From Erinaceus europaeus (Eukaryota; Chordata; Mammalia; Eulipotyphla; Erinaceidae): DNA of 64,000 bases. Positions 10,901 to 26,209 of the stretch are shown piece by piece. Position 1 is the stretch's first letter, and the number at the start of each line of letters is the position of its first letter. The notes below the pieces were generated by a model. It was given only the letters and a program-made list of their open reading frames with translations. It ran no database searches and was not told the DNA's origin. The stretch spans positions 63,759,838 through 63,823,837 of the forward strand of contig NC_080168.1 in the NCBI RefSeq assembly GCF_950295315.1, given 5' to 3'. A program made the position numbers and the translations under genes.

Positions 10901-13900
10901 TATAGGGCAGAAATAAACTGAGAGTGGAGGGGAAAATAGAAATGGAGAAAGAGACACCTGCATACCTGCTTCACCACTTGTGAAGCATCCCTGCTGCAGG
11001 TACGGAGTGGGGGTTCCAACCCAGGTCCTTGTGCATAGTACAATGTGCACTTAACTGGATGTGCCACTGCCCGGACCATCAAAATGCTCTGTTTAGATCT
11101 ACAGGGATGCAGAGGTCACATAGGCTCCTAAGCTGAATATGGGCCCCAGATCACATCAAATCGATGGGTTTACATTTAACAGTATTTATACACCTTTCCA
11201 TATTTGGGAGCTACTCTCTTCCCGGATCCAGCTTTCTGGTCCTTTTTCCAGACAATAATTAGGATCCATCTGCGTATCAGATTTCAGGCTCAGAGAGAAA
11301 AAAAAAAAAAAAAACACTAGTATAGCCACAGGCCCTTTGGAATATAACTAAAATATGTCTATTAGCTATCTACAAAACGGAGACCATACCCCCACCCCCA
11401 CTCTTCATCTGCACTATTCCAGCCATTAGGTCCATGAGTGGTCAACAATTTGTTTGGCTTTGTATGTTAACTCTCTTTTCAACCACCAGGTTCCAGATGC
11501 TAGCATGATGTCGACCAGACTTCCCTGGACAGACAACCCCACCAATATGACCGCTTCCCGAGAGGCCTGCCCCACTAGGGAAAGAGAGAGACAGGCTGGG
11601 AATATGGATTGACCTGTCAATGTCCATGTTCAGCGAGGAAGCAATTACAGAAGCCAGACCTTCCACCTTCTGCATCCCACAATGGTCCATACTCCCAGAA
11701 GGATAAAGAATAGGAAAGCTATCGGGGGAGGGGGTGGGATACAGAGTTCTGGTTGTGGGAATTATGTGGAGTTGTACCCCTCTTATCCTATGGTTTAGTC
11801 AATGTTTGTTTCCTTTTTATAAATAAAAAGTTTTAAAAAAATAGTATAAAAGGGCCTGCTTGAATCTCAATAAAGGCACTGCCCTCTGCAAAAAAAAAAT
11901 GCTGTTTAATTTGTTCCCTACCTGCTACTCTCTTATTAACAAATATTTTTAAAGTGTTTATTTCTAAAAGTTTCAATGATACACTTTCTTTTTAATGATT
12001 ATAAATATATTTACTGCCTTTATTTTGTGAAGTTGTAAATAAATGATCTCTTAAGTGGTACCTAGGAACAGATGGTAACTCTTCCTCAAAAGTACAGTAC
12101 TAAGCACTATAAAAAGTACAACTAAATTAGAGGGTTTTGTTTGCAGAAATTACTTTTTTTTGTTGCCTCCAGGGTTACTGCTGGGGCTCAGTGCCCGCAC
12201 CATGAATGCACTGCTCCAGCAGGCCATATTCCCCCCTTTTGTTGCCCTTGTTGTTGTAGCCTTGTTGTGGTTATTATTGTTGTTGTTGATGTTGTTTGTT
12301 GTTGTATAGGACAGAGAGAAATCGAGAGAGGAGGGAAAGACAGAGGGGGAGGGAGATAGACACCTGCAGACCTGCTTTACCACCTGTGAAGTGACTCCCC
12401 TGAAGATGGGGAGCTGGGGGCTCGAACCAGGATCCTCATGCCGGTCCTTGCACTTTGTGCCACATGTGCTTAACCCGCTGCACTACCGCCCGATCCCCAA
12501 GAGTTACTTTCTTTCTTTTAAAAAAGAATTTTTTTTTAATATTTATTTTTTCCCTTTTGTTGCCCTTGCTTTATCACTGTCATTGTTATTGCTGTCGTTG
12601 TTGGATAGGACAGAGAAAAATGGAGAGAGGGTGGAAAGATAAGACACCTGAAGACCTGCTTTACCACCTGTGAAGTGAACCCCTTGCAGGTGGTGAGCCA
12701 GGGCTCGAACTAGGATCCTTACATCAGGCCTTGCACTTTGTGCCACGTGTGCTTAACCCACTGCACTACCGCCGGACTCCCCAAGAGTTACTTTCTTTTT
12801 TTTTTTTTTAAATATTTATTTTATTTATTTATTCCCTTTTGTTGCCCTTGTTGTTTTATTGTTGTAGTTATTATTGTTGTTGTCGTTGTTGGATAGGACA
12901 GAGAGAAACGGAGAGAGGAGGAAAAGACAGAGAGGAGGAGAGAAAGATAGACACCTGCAGACCTGCTTCACTGCCTGTGAAGCGACTCCCCTGCAGGTGG
13001 GGAGCCGGGGTTCGAACCGGGATCCTTATGCCGGTCCTTGTGCTTTGCGCCACCTGCGCTTAACCCGCCTCCCAAGAGTTACATTCTAATAATTCTATCT
13101 TACCTTTCGATTTTTCTACTGGTAGAGTTTCATCCACCTCAACAAGAGGCTTTTTGTTTGGAGGTTCTGGAGAATCAGGTGAATCTTTTATAATTTCAGC
13201 TTCAGCCAACTCTTCTTTCCCACGTTCTAAGATTCCTTTTAATCTTTTCAAGGGACAAATAAAAAATTAAATTAAAAAATTAAGTGATTCAATAAACTAG
13301 ATTTTGAACATTTTAATAAAAGGTAATTGCAATTACAAATTAAATCAATCAACTAATCAGAAGTGAAATCTCAGATAAAGAGAATTCAGTGAATTAAACA
13401 ACAATTTCTCTTATCTTCCATCACAAAATACAATGTGTCACTAATATAATTAGCTATAAAATAAAAGTTAAAACAAAAAAGGTAAAAAATAAGTCAATCT
13501 TTGCAAAAGAAAAAAAACTTTGTAATTTTCATTTTTTAAAATTTGGTTAGGGAGTTGGGTGGTAGCGCAGCAGGTTAAGCGCAGGTGGAACAAAGTGCAA
13601 GGACCAGCGTAAGGATCCCGGTTCGAGCCCCCGGCTCCCCACCTGCAGGGAGGTCGCTTCACAGGCGGTGAAGCAGGTCTGCAGGTGTCTGTCTTTCTCT
13701 CCCCCTCTCTGTCTTTCCCTCCTCTCTCCATTTCTCTCTGTCCTATCCAGCAACAATGACATCAGTAACAACAACAATAAAAACTACAACAACAAAAAAA
13801 AACAAGGGCAACGAAAGGGAAAATAAATAAAAATATTTTAAAAAAAAAATTTGGTCAAAGGGCAGTGTTGCACTATTGAAAGCACACTTTACTACATGCA

Positions 13901-16900
13901 AGGACCTGGGTTCAAACCCACAATCCCTATCTGTGTGTGTGTGGAGGGAGGTTCATGAATGGTGAAGCAATAATGAAGGCATCTTTTTTTTTCTCTCTCT
14001 CTCTCCATCTCCCCTGTCTCCTCCCTTTTCTCTCTATCCTATCAACTTAAAGTAAGTAAAATAAATAGGAAAAAATGGCAGCTGGGAGCAGTAGATTCAT
14101 TATGCAGGTACTGAGCTCCAGCAATAATCCAAGTGGCAAAAAGTTTTAATTTAAATTAAAAAATAGGGCTGAGTTAAATCCTTAGCACTAACGACAATAG
14201 GTATGTCCTACTTTTTAAGATAAAATGACATGATTTCCAGAATGAGCTTCAGATTTTCCTGTATAGAAGGTGAATGGTGAAGAGGGGAATAGATGTGAAT
14301 ACGAGGTGATATCTGCCACTCACTGTATTTGTTGAAAGTACATGGCAGGTAACTTTTTGTTCTACTGTGTGCATGTCTGAAATTTTCCATAGCAAGTTCT
14401 GTTTCATTTGTAAGAGACTTTTATCTGCTCGTTGCTTGATTTCTGGAACGGACACAGAAGATGAAGCAAGGTGCTTGATTATTAATCTATAGGTCTTTAT
14501 CACTCTGTGTTTTTTTTTTTTTCTTTCAGATTTAACCATGGCATCAGTATACAGACCACTAGCTATGAAGGGGAAAAGGAGAAATGGAGAGATGGCTCAA
14601 AGGGTAGAGCATGAACATGGCACAGAATCGAATCCTGGCATCACATGGGAGTGCTGTAATACCAGGGGGACACACTGATGCTGTGGTCTTGCCCCCTTTC
14701 TCTCTCTGAATGAAAAAGTCAACCTCAGAGTGGTGAAATTCCAACATCACAACAATTAAAAATTCCTTTGTGCCCATGAATAAATGATGGGATAAAGAAG
14801 CTTATAGGACATATATTCAATGGAATACTATGCTACAATTATAAAAGATGATATCATTTCTTCTGTGACAAAATGAATGGTGCTGGAGGTGAGTATGTTT
14901 AGTGAAGGAAGGAAGGAAATGAATGACAACTACTGTATAGTCTCATTTATATGTCAAATATTGGGAATTGAAACTCATGAACTAGTAAACAAACAAAATG
15001 TGTGTGTGTTGGGGAGTCTTCTGTGCTCCTCAGCGTGGTGTCTACCTATATTCCTCGAGCAGTATCTTCTACAATTTTCTGTAATCACTGACTGACATAC
15101 ATATCTCTACCCAATAGACCAAATGCTGGGTTCTTTCAGGGCAAGGATCTCATACCAAATACCTGATAGATTACAGGCATTCAATTAATATGTATTAAAC
15201 AGAAATAGAACTATAAAACACTACACATTATGATTTCCAGAAGTTAAAAAGGAATAAACTAAAAACTCCCCTTGCCTCTAACAGTAAAATAAACAAAACG
15301 TTAACTTTCTTAACCAAAAAAGAACATTCCGAATTTAAGAATAAAATTATAATTATAAAATGAAAAGAACAGGGAGCTGGGTGGTAGCACAGCAAGTTAA
15401 GCGCAGGTGGTGCAAAGCGCAAGGACTAGTGTAAGGATCCTGGTTTGAGCCCCCAGCTCCCCACCTGCAGGGGAGTCGCTTCACAAGCGGTGAAGTAAGT
15501 CTGCAGGTATCATATTTTTCTCCCCATCTGTCTTCCCCTCCTCTTTCAATTTCTCTCTGTCCTATCCAACAATGATGACATCAATAACAACAACAATAAT
15601 AACCAGAAAAATAAAAGAGCAACAAAAGGAAATATAAATATATATTTGTATATATATATATATATAAACAAAAACTGCTTTAAAATGAAAACAACAGTGG
15701 TCTGGGAGATGGCACAGTGGAGAAAGCACTGCACTCTCAAGTGTGAGGTCCTAAGTTCAATCCCAGGCAGCACATGTGCCACAGAGTGATATTCCGGTAC
15801 TCTCTCTCTCTCTTCCTATCTTTCCTATTAGTAAATAAATACAAACTTAGGAGAGATAGAGAGAAATAAACACATATGAAATGAACTACTATTAAATGAG
15901 ATCTGCATGTCTGGATGAGCTGGTACAGAATGGGATGTACTAAAAGGAACCAGGGGCTACATTAATAGCACTAATGGCATTAATAGCAACAATAATAATA
16001 CATTAATAGCATTAATAGCAATTACTCACCTCTCTGAATCTTGCCAGGATTTCTCCTGTTCGTAATCTTTCACAGCTTTCTCTGATTTGTCCTCTTTGTC
16101 CTCCCTCTTCCTCCCTCGTTTCTTCCGCTCTTCTTCTTCTGGCGGCTTGCTCCTGCAAGCCATCAGACATTCCAAGACTCTTTGATGCTTGTCTGAGTTG
16201 TTGATATGGGCTCTGACAAGCGTTTCTAATTCATTCCACATGATGCGGTACTGTTCATCTCTGAAGTAAATAGTTAAAATAACACTTTTAGAAAAACACA
16301 GTAAATAAGATCAAAATATCACATGCTACTGCAAAAATAAAAGGAAAACTTAAGCATGATTTTTTTTTCCTACTGAATACTCAACTATAACTCTTTAAGT
16401 TATAATGTGTCTAATTCTGCTAACTTATTTTCTGTCTCATTCATTTCAATCCTATGCATGTACTTATATACCGCCCCCAGTGTGGACTAGATAAATATGT
16501 GTGTAGACTTTACCCAGGTTCAAGCCCCAGCACTACATGGGAATCACACAGGGCACAGGGGAAATTCCATAAATACTGAAACTTTTCTGTGGTGTCTCTC
16601 CTTTACACTCTCTCTCTCTCTCTCTCTCTCATTATATCTCTCTTTGGAGTTGAAAAGGGACAAAGAAAAAGTCTGCTAACAGAACATGGAGTCATGCAGG
16701 CACAAGACTTAGGTGCGGGCGGGAGAGATAGCATAAAGGTTATGCAGAAAGTCTCTCATGCCTGAGGCTTTGATGTCCCAGATTAAACCCCCCACCACCA
16801 CCATAAACCAGAGCTGGGCAGTGCTCTGGTTAAAAAAATAATAAATTAAAAAAAAAAGATGGGTAAATGGATATATAAAATTTTAATTTAATAAAAAAAA

Positions 16901-17949
16901 ATATGTGTGTAGAGAAATTAACAACCTTTTGGGGCCTTTTCCTCTTGTACCAACTGTGGAAATAGGTAGAGGATCATTCTTCCTTTCCATATCAACTAAA
17001 TTATATATTGTTTTTTGACAGTTTAATACATCTTCTTCTGTTAGAGATTCTTTCACAATAACACTGGCTAATGGAACGACCTGTCAAAGTTAGAAGGAAA
17101 AAAAAAAAGAAAAAGAAACATGTTGAGAAACAAACATTAAAGGATCTACAAAGAAAATAAATTGATTTTTTTAATTATTATTTTTTATTGTGGGTTAATG
17201 GTTTACAATATAGACTTTTTAACACATGGGGATAACCTCTCATCTCCCCTTGGATGGGTGTCTGGGAGACACTGATTCCCCCAACTATTTACACCTGGAC
17301 CCCAACATTCCTTTACCCCATTTCTTTCCCTCCTTCCTCAGAAACATCACCATGATGAGATAACCTATAGTTTTCACTTCAATTTTTTTGTAATTTTATT
17401 TATTTATTCATGAGAAATGATAGGGGAGAGAGAAAGAGTGAGACATCATTCTGGTACACGTGCTGCCAGGGATTGAACTTGAGACCTCATGCTTGAGAGT
17501 CCAAAGCCCTACCTATTGCACCACTTCCTGGACCACTCACTTCAATTTTATATTACAAATTATTTAACTATAGAAAACTCATATTTTATTTTATTTTTTT
17601 TGCTTGGTGGATGGTATCTGTAAAGAATATATCACTCAGGGGGCTAGGTGGTGGCACATCAGGTTAAGAGCACACATTTCATGTGGAAAGACCTGTTTAT
17701 GTCCTTGCTCTGCACCTGCATGGGGGGAAGATTTAAGAACAGTCAATCAGGTGTCTTTCTCCTTCTCTCTCTCCATTTTCAATTTCTCTGTCCTAGCAAG
17801 TAAGAAAAGAAAGAAAAAAAAAAAAAAGGAAAAGATGGTCACCAGCAGAAACTGACTAAGTTGGGCACCAAACTAAAAATCTCTGGGTGGAGGATGAGGG
17901 TAGATGTTCAGCTTGGGGGGGAACACACAGACCAGTGGTGGTTGCAATA

Positions 17950-17998
<49 letters not shown>

Positions 17999-20900
17999 CA
18001 CTCCTCTTAACTTATAGTTTCATAAATCACTATTTAATTAATATAAGGGGAAAAACGGATCGAATGTCTCAAACTTTTTGATGCATAGACCATAGCTCTG
18101 AATATATGTGCCTTCAATCTTAGCACTTACAACCTCAAATTGGTAATCAGATTGAATTTTAACAGTGGGCTCAAATTGTTATTAATACATTTTGAATAAT
18201 GACACATTCTTTGAAATATTAAATCTCCTAAAAGTTTAGACCAGGGAGAACAGAAACAACTGATGGCATTATTTTATAAGATACATCTATATGTAAATAG
18301 CATAAAAGGGCATAAATTATGTTGAGGTCTTGTATGCTACAGCAAATCCTAACAATGGGATTTTCAAAATTAACCCAACTGCCAAATAATTTGTTTATAG
18401 CAATAACTATCAATTGCCTTCTTAAACCCTAAGACAACAGGAACCTTCTTCCCCTTTCTCTATAAAGCCCATTATTTCTCCTGGAACCTCTAGGGTGGGG
18501 CTCACTTTCCTGCATGCTTCTCCCAAGTCATACCAACTGATACTGCATCAGCTGATCCCAACCCAATCAATGTAACCAGTACCACCTCAGCATGTTTCAC
18601 TTCAGACTGTGTCCAGAGATGTTAGGTGTGGAATGTCAATTCTTCTGCTTCACTACTCTGCTACCAAGTTCCAGATGCTACCATGATGCCAACCTGACTC
18701 CCCTGAGTAGAAGACCCCACCATTGTGTCCTGGAGGCCTGCCTCCCCAGAGCCCTGTCCCACTAGAGAAAGAGACAGGCTGGGAATATGGATTGACCTGC
18801 CAATGCCCATGTTCAGCAGGGAAGCAATTATAGAAGCCAGACCTTCCACCTTCTGCACCCCATAATGATTCTAGGTCTATACTCCCAGAGGGATAAAGAA
18901 TAGGGAAGCTATCAAGGGAGGGGATTAAATACAGATTTCTAGAGGTGGGAACTGTGTGGAAATAACGCCCTCATACCCTATAGTCTTATCGCTATTTCCA
19001 TCTTAATAAGATTAATTGATAAGAATTATTTTTTAATTAATTAATAAGAATTAATTTTTTAAAAAGAAAAGAAAAAAAAAAAAGGAAATGATGGCCACCA
19101 AGAGTGGTGGATTTGTTGTGCAGGTATAAAGGCCCCAGCAATAACCCTAGTGGAAATTTTTAAATATGTGTGAAATATATATATTGTGTGTGCATGTGTG
19201 TATTCTAGAAGAAAACTATTCAACACTTACCGCTTGCATGTTGAAAATGGTAGTTTGGGAAATTATCATAGGCCAGTACCGGGTGTGTTTTTCTAGCTGG
19301 TCTTTTGCTCGTTCCAAAGGGATCTCAAGATTTCCATCGATTTTATATCTGGGGTCTAGAAAAGGAGTTAATCTGTTTTCCCTCATAAATTCACCAAAAT
19401 CCTAATGATAACCAAATAAGATAAAATTAGAAAGTACTTCCCAATGTCTCAGTATGGATTACATGTAACAGTTTGATGTTTCTGTCTTGTGGTATCCAAC
19501 AAGGTGCTATCTGACAGTCACAACTAATTATTCTCCTCTTTTTTAGAATATGAAACTTATTAGTCTACAACGGACATGAAGAAAGGCTCAAACACAAAAG
19601 CATTTGAGGTTTATTTTTTTCCATCTTTCTTAACTAAGGAAAACTCATTTTTGGTGGGGGATGATGGTTAGAGGTCAAGGATAACACTCAGGGTATTACA
19701 CACACAAAGCATATGCTTTACCACACAGCCACACGTTTCCCTGTCATGTGCCATGCTGAACTAGTCTTCATATATACAACTTAACTCTTTTTTTAATCAT
19801 ATACAGATAAAAGGATGAGCTGATTACATTAGAATATGAACTTACATACTTAAAAACTGGATTGCCATTAACAGTGATAACACTGGTTATACTTAAGTGA
19901 TAAAATTATGAATGATTTGTTATGTAAAATTTTTCAGATTTCTAGTCTAAATTTTCTACTTTTTCCTTATTAAAAAAAGTAAAAGCAAAATCTGATAAGT
20001 AACCACAGTATATAACACTGTAATACACAAAAATATATTCCTCTGCAATAATATTAACTTTTCACAGCCACCTCAAGAAATATACAGCAAGAAAGTAATG
20101 AATATAAAATAGGAAAGGAGAAATAAAAGACTTAAATCAGAATTATTTATGTGGGTGGATTTCCTGTAGCACTTGCTCAAAAATGTTTTTCTTATTGTGT
20201 ATTTTTCTAAAACAGATCATTTTATTGTATATATCTTTAAATAATGCAAAAGTTTAATGTAGCATCCATTCAAGTACTTAGATGCTTTCATTTACCATTC
20301 AGTAATAAAGTTCCAACTAAAATATTAGCTCAAAGCAATTTTCATTCTGTTCTATAATCCCAATGTGTCAGTGCTATCCAGAATCTTGAAATACACTGAG
20401 TACATAAAAGAAACACTTTGGCAAGTATTATAGGAGATTCACCCACAATAAAATGATCATAAATTTATTTAAACCCCTTTCTGTCACAGAAGTAAGCACA
20501 TAGTGTGCATTCTATAAAATATTTGCTGAACCATGGCAAACATCAAACAGAAAGTGGGCAGATATTCAAATCTTACTGTGATCCGGTAGTCTGTAACTCT
20601 TCCTCCACATCCCTCACTAATTGAAGGTGGATCTTCTAGAATGGATCGAGAGCTGCTAAGGACATGCAAAAAAATCTCTCCTCCATGGCTGCTAAGCATA
20701 TGACTAATGACTTTGGAACCTGATTTTCGTGGTTGTTCCAATAAAACAGAACGACCTGTAAAAAGCAAGATTACTCTATTAGTGATGAAATTCACAATGG
20801 CTTTTATTTCCTTCAGTTAAGAATTTTGTCTAAGTATTTCTTTCTTTCTTTTTTTTTTAATTTTTTTTTCCCAGAGCACTGCTCAGCCCTGGTTTATGGT

Positions 20901-23900
20901 AGTATAGGAACTTGAACCTGGGACTTTGGAGCCTCAGGCATGAGAGTCTCTTTGCATAGCCATTATACTATCTACCCCCGATAGGTATTTCATTTTATTT
21001 AATAATCCTCATATTTTTAACTACTATTACTAATTTAATCTAAAATGCATTTTAAGTCCTAAAAAATCTGATTCTAGCCTTAGCTTCTCTCGCTAAGTCC
21101 AAGCTTACTTAGGTATAAATACGGTTTTCAAAAATAATTGCATTGGTCTCTATCATAATGTTTAGTTGTATTCTTCTCGAAATTATAAGTTTATTTAAAA
21201 ATTTCCTTCTGGATATAGGAACAACAACAAGAACTGATGACTGACCCTCAGATTATCAAATCTATAAAATATATCAAATAGAGAATTTGAATTCACTTAC
21301 ATAATTACTCTTTATCAACACTGCTATCATAACAACATTCTATTTCATATGACCATATATTATTTACTCTGAACATTATATAGTATGATAATTAAAATGT
21401 GCTCAATGTAAGAATGAAACTAACCATATGGTAAAGGCAGACTGACTCTTCACACTAGTGGTTCCAGAATAGAGTTGATTATAACAATCACTGAACAAGT
21501 GAAGAGAATTTAGATTAAATAAATGGAATCCAATTCACAAGACATAAATTCAGGTTTAAAGCCATAATTTTATGAGTCACATGATTATTGAAAATGTTTA
21601 ATGTGAAAAGGACAATGTTCAAAGAGATATAAACTCAAACATATTTTGTAGTTTAAAATTCAATATGTCAAAAAACAGTTGGTTTTTATTATTCTATCCT
21701 CTAAAAAATTCAATTTACAATCTGATATTCACATTTTTAAAAATAAAAATCTTTTGGAGGCCAGGTGGATGGCACAATCGACTGAACAAACATTATCATA
21801 CACAAGGACCCAGGTTCAAGTCACTGATCCCACATACAAGGGGGAAACTTCACAAGCTGTGATGCAGTGTTGCAGGTATCGCTCTCAATTTCACTCTGTC
21901 CTATCAATATCAGCCTTTCCTTTTTTTTTTTTGTTTCCTCCAGGATTACTGCTGAGGCTCGGTGCCTGCACTACAAATCCACTGTTCCTGAAGGCCACCT
22001 TTTCCTTTTTGTTGCCCTTGTTATTTATCATTGTCATTGTTATTACTGTTGTTACTGCTGCCATTGTTGTTGGATAGGACAGAGAGAAATGGAGAGAGGA
22101 GGGGAAGACAGAGACTGGGAGAAAAAGATAGATACCTGTAGACCTGCTTCACTGCTTATGAAGTGACATCCCCCGCAGGTAGGGAACTGAGGGCTTGAAC
22201 TGGGATCCTTACACTGGTCCTTGTGCTTTGAGCCATGTGTGTTTATCCCACTGCACTACCACCCGGCCACCAGTGTTTCCATTTTATAAATAAAAATTTT
22301 AAAAAGTATATATTAAAAAAAAAGAAAATGTTTTATTTTTCTGTTATTTTTTTTTTTTAGATTTTATTTATTTATTAATGAAAAACATAGAAGAGAGGAA
22401 AAGCCAGGCATCACTCTGGTATATGTGATGCTGGTGATTGAACTCGGGACCTCATGCTTGAGAGTCCAATGCTTTATCTACCAAGCCACCTCCTGGACAA
22501 CTAAAAATGTTTTAAAATGTTACTTAAATACAACAGTCTAAAACAATTATCTGATTTTAAAATATTAGCAAAACTAAAATAATTTTAAAGCATTTTTAGA
22601 AAATGGTAACTTTCAGAAAGAAATAACTGTCCAGAGTTCATGTCTTTACAGTTTCATTAGTGATTTCACTTGCAACAATCTCAGCCAAAACAAATAAATG
22701 ATACAACTTACCATTTAGAAGGAAATTAGTAAGGCAGGAGGAAGGTCTGCTATTTACATCTACAGGTGAAATCCGATAGGCACCAGTGCAATAATGTAAT
22801 TCTGAAACAAAAGAAAACACTGATTTGAAAGAATGCAAAGGCATATTTCCACAATTAGTAAAAAACAAAAGAAAAAAAGGAAAAATCTTGAACTTTGTGT
22901 CTATAAAACAACGAAAACAAAACAAACGAATGATTCTTATATGCCATTTTACTAATCTTTTGGTCTATCCATTTCTTTATTTTAAAATACCTACCAATGT
23001 TGTTTGTCCTTGGGGTACACCACTTTAAAGTTATAGTTTCTTTAAATGAGCCTTCTCTGCTGCTGCCACCTAGGTGGGTATCACCTTTAAAACAAATCAG
23101 GAATAGCAACATCACTAAGCAGACAGTAAAAGCTTCAAGAGAGTCTAAGTTTGAAACAGAAAAGACTTCTTGGAGAATATATTTTTAATTACCTGCTAGA
23201 AAACAAGCAGGTGGAGTTTGGATATTAGCTATGATTTGGGGAGCTGGGAAACTGCCTACCCAGAGAACCACACTTTATAATGAACAAAGAACCAAGTCTG
23301 AGTCCTAGACACCCTGTGGGAGCCCCATACACAAGAGGTGCTATAGTGGTTCCCCTTCTATCTTGATTCTCTTTCACCTTATTTGTGCATCTCTCTCCAT
23401 TTCCATCTTAAATTCAGAAAAGAAAAAGGACAATGAGAGAGAAGGTGGGAAAGACAGATAGTCTACCAGGAATAGTGGAATCACAGAGGTATGAAGAATT
23501 GATACACACCAAAAAAAGTTTCATACTTAAAAAAAAAAAAAAAAAAAAGTTTCATACTTAATTTTCCACCAAAGTTCCTCTCCCCAAGGTCCAGGTGGTG
23601 GTGCACCTGGTTAATCTCACACACTACAATGCATAAGGACCCAGGCTCAAGCCCCTGGTCCCCACCTTCAGGAAGAAAGCTTCACAAGTGGTGAAGCAGG
23701 GCTTCAGGTGTCTCTGTTTCTTTCCCTATCTCTTCTCTCCTCTCCTCTCAATTTCTCACTATATCTACCCAACAATAAATAAATAGGGGAAAAAAAGTCA
23801 GAATGATAAAAACACTTCCCAAATTTCCTCTCGCCAAAAAGTTCCTCTTTAATTAACTTAATACAATCACTGCACTACAGAAACAGCAAGAAGATCAAGA

Positions 23901-26168
23901 ATCTACAACCATTCCCTAGACATTAAATGATAAAATAATTAAATTCTCATTAAAAATGTAACTATACTGGGGGTCGGTGGTGGCGCAGTGGGTTAAGCGC
24001 ATGTGGCGCAAAGCACAGGGACCGGCGTAGGGATCCGGGTTCAAGACCCTGGCTCCCCACCTGCAGGGGAGTTGCTTCACAATTGGTGAAGCAGGTCTGC
24101 AGGTGTCTGTCTTTCTCTCCCCCTCTGTCTTCCCCTCCTCTCTCCATTTCTCTCTGTCCTATCCAACAGTGAACAACATCAACAATGGCAATAATACTAA
24201 CCACAGAGAGGCTACAACAACAAGGGCAACAAAAGGGGGAAAAAATGGCCTCCAGGAGCAGTGGATTCATGGTGCAGGCACCGAGCCCAGCAATAACCCT
24301 GGAGGAAAATATATATATACATATATAACTATACTAAGTCCTGATGAATTTAATAGAAACACACAAAATAAAGGGTCTAGAAAGTAAACATTGAAGAGTA
24401 TAGTAATTGACATTTCCCACAATGAATCCTTATTAAACAGATGCTAATAAAATAATAGCACATGTAAAACTGTAAGCTTGACAAAACTTTGTATATACAG
24501 TACCATAAATGTCTAGATACACTTCATATATTCTGACACACAAGAGAGAGAACCTTAGAGAATTGTAAACTATTTTGAGTTCTGAAAAAATGAGTGAAAA
24601 TTTAAAACAATGAATGGAAGAGCATTCCAGCAAAGGAGGCAGCTGATGCCAAAGACCTTGTGACCGAGGGAGCAGGATGCTTCAGGTGTACACAGCTGGA
24701 ACACAGGTCAAAAGATTAACTTAGGAGCTAAAGATGGAAAGGGGAAGGTGCCAGACAATGGAGAATCTTGTCAGACACTGAAGAGTTCTGTCTTTATTAT
24801 AAAAGGCTAAGAGAAAATCACTAGAGGATTTTAAGCTGAGAAGATGATGATCTGGATTAGTCCTTTCAGAATGGATCCATGGAGAAGGCTGCCTAGAGTG
24901 CTAGGTAAGAAAAGAGATGACTGTGAGGGTAAGTTGCAGATGTGGTTGTATTAATAACACATAAAAAAAACAACAACAAGAAAATGTGAAGATAGATATT
25001 TAGAATGGTGGGAAAATATCTTGACATTGGCCAAGGTTTCTGCCTTATGCAACTGGGTAGATTCACTTCAGGAGAGAACCTTAGAAGACCAGTTCATGTG
25101 GACAAAGCTCCAAAGCTATTTTGGGTTTGTTGGGATTATTTTGTTGGCCTTAATAAGGATAATTTTTAACCCCTTTTTCCTAAAGTTAAAAAAATAAATA
25201 CCTTACACAAGAACAGGCATAAGGATCCCTGTTTGAACCTCCCCACCTGCAGGGGAGTCGCTTCACAGGTGGTGAAGCAGGTCTGCAGGTGTATTTCTCT
25301 CCCCCTCTCTCCATTTCTCTCTGTCCTATCCAACAACTACAACAACAATTAAAAGAGGGGGGGGGGGCAACAAAAAGGAAATAAATAAATAAACATTAAA
25401 AAATATTTTAAAGGGAGCCGGAAGGTAGCGCAGCGAGTTAAGCACACATGGTGCAAAGCACAAGGACTGGCAGAAGGATCCCGGTTCAAGTCCCCAGTTC
25501 CCCACCTGCGGGGAGGGGGGAGGTGTTGCGTCACAGGTGGTGAAGCAGGTCTGCAGGTGTCTATCTTTCTTTCCCCCTGTCTTCCCCTCCTCTCTCCATT
25601 TCTCTCTGTCCTATCCAACAATGATGACATCAATAACAACAACTACAATAAAACAAGGGCAACAAAAGGGAAAATAAATAAATATTTAAAAAATCTTTTA
25701 AAAAATAAATACCTTAAAGGGTGATATAGCACAGGCTTGTGATAATTTCTACATATAGTTTCAAAATGGATCTGTATATTTTCAAAAATGGTTCTCTGCA
25801 TTCCTTGATAAACATTAATATATTCATTTATCTCTACAGCTTTCCTCCTGTTAGGAATTCACAGAAGGCAAATTCCAAGATGCTTTATATATAGGATATT
25901 TGCTTTCCCACCCGGGTTTTTGCTGGAGTTGCTGTTTCCATGACTCCCTCACACCTTTCTGATAGAGGCTGAGAGGATAAAGGGAGAGACAGAGAGGAGA
26001 GACACCTACAAAACTGCTAATCAATCCCCCCTCCTCCTTGCCTCTGCATGTGGAGACTGGGGGCTTGAACCCAGGTCTTCAAGCAAGTCAATTTATGAGC
26101 TTTACACAGCTTATAAAGGTAATAACTATTATGACTGACTCATGGTATTCACTTCAGGAAAAAAAAAA

Positions 26169-26209
<41 letters not shown>

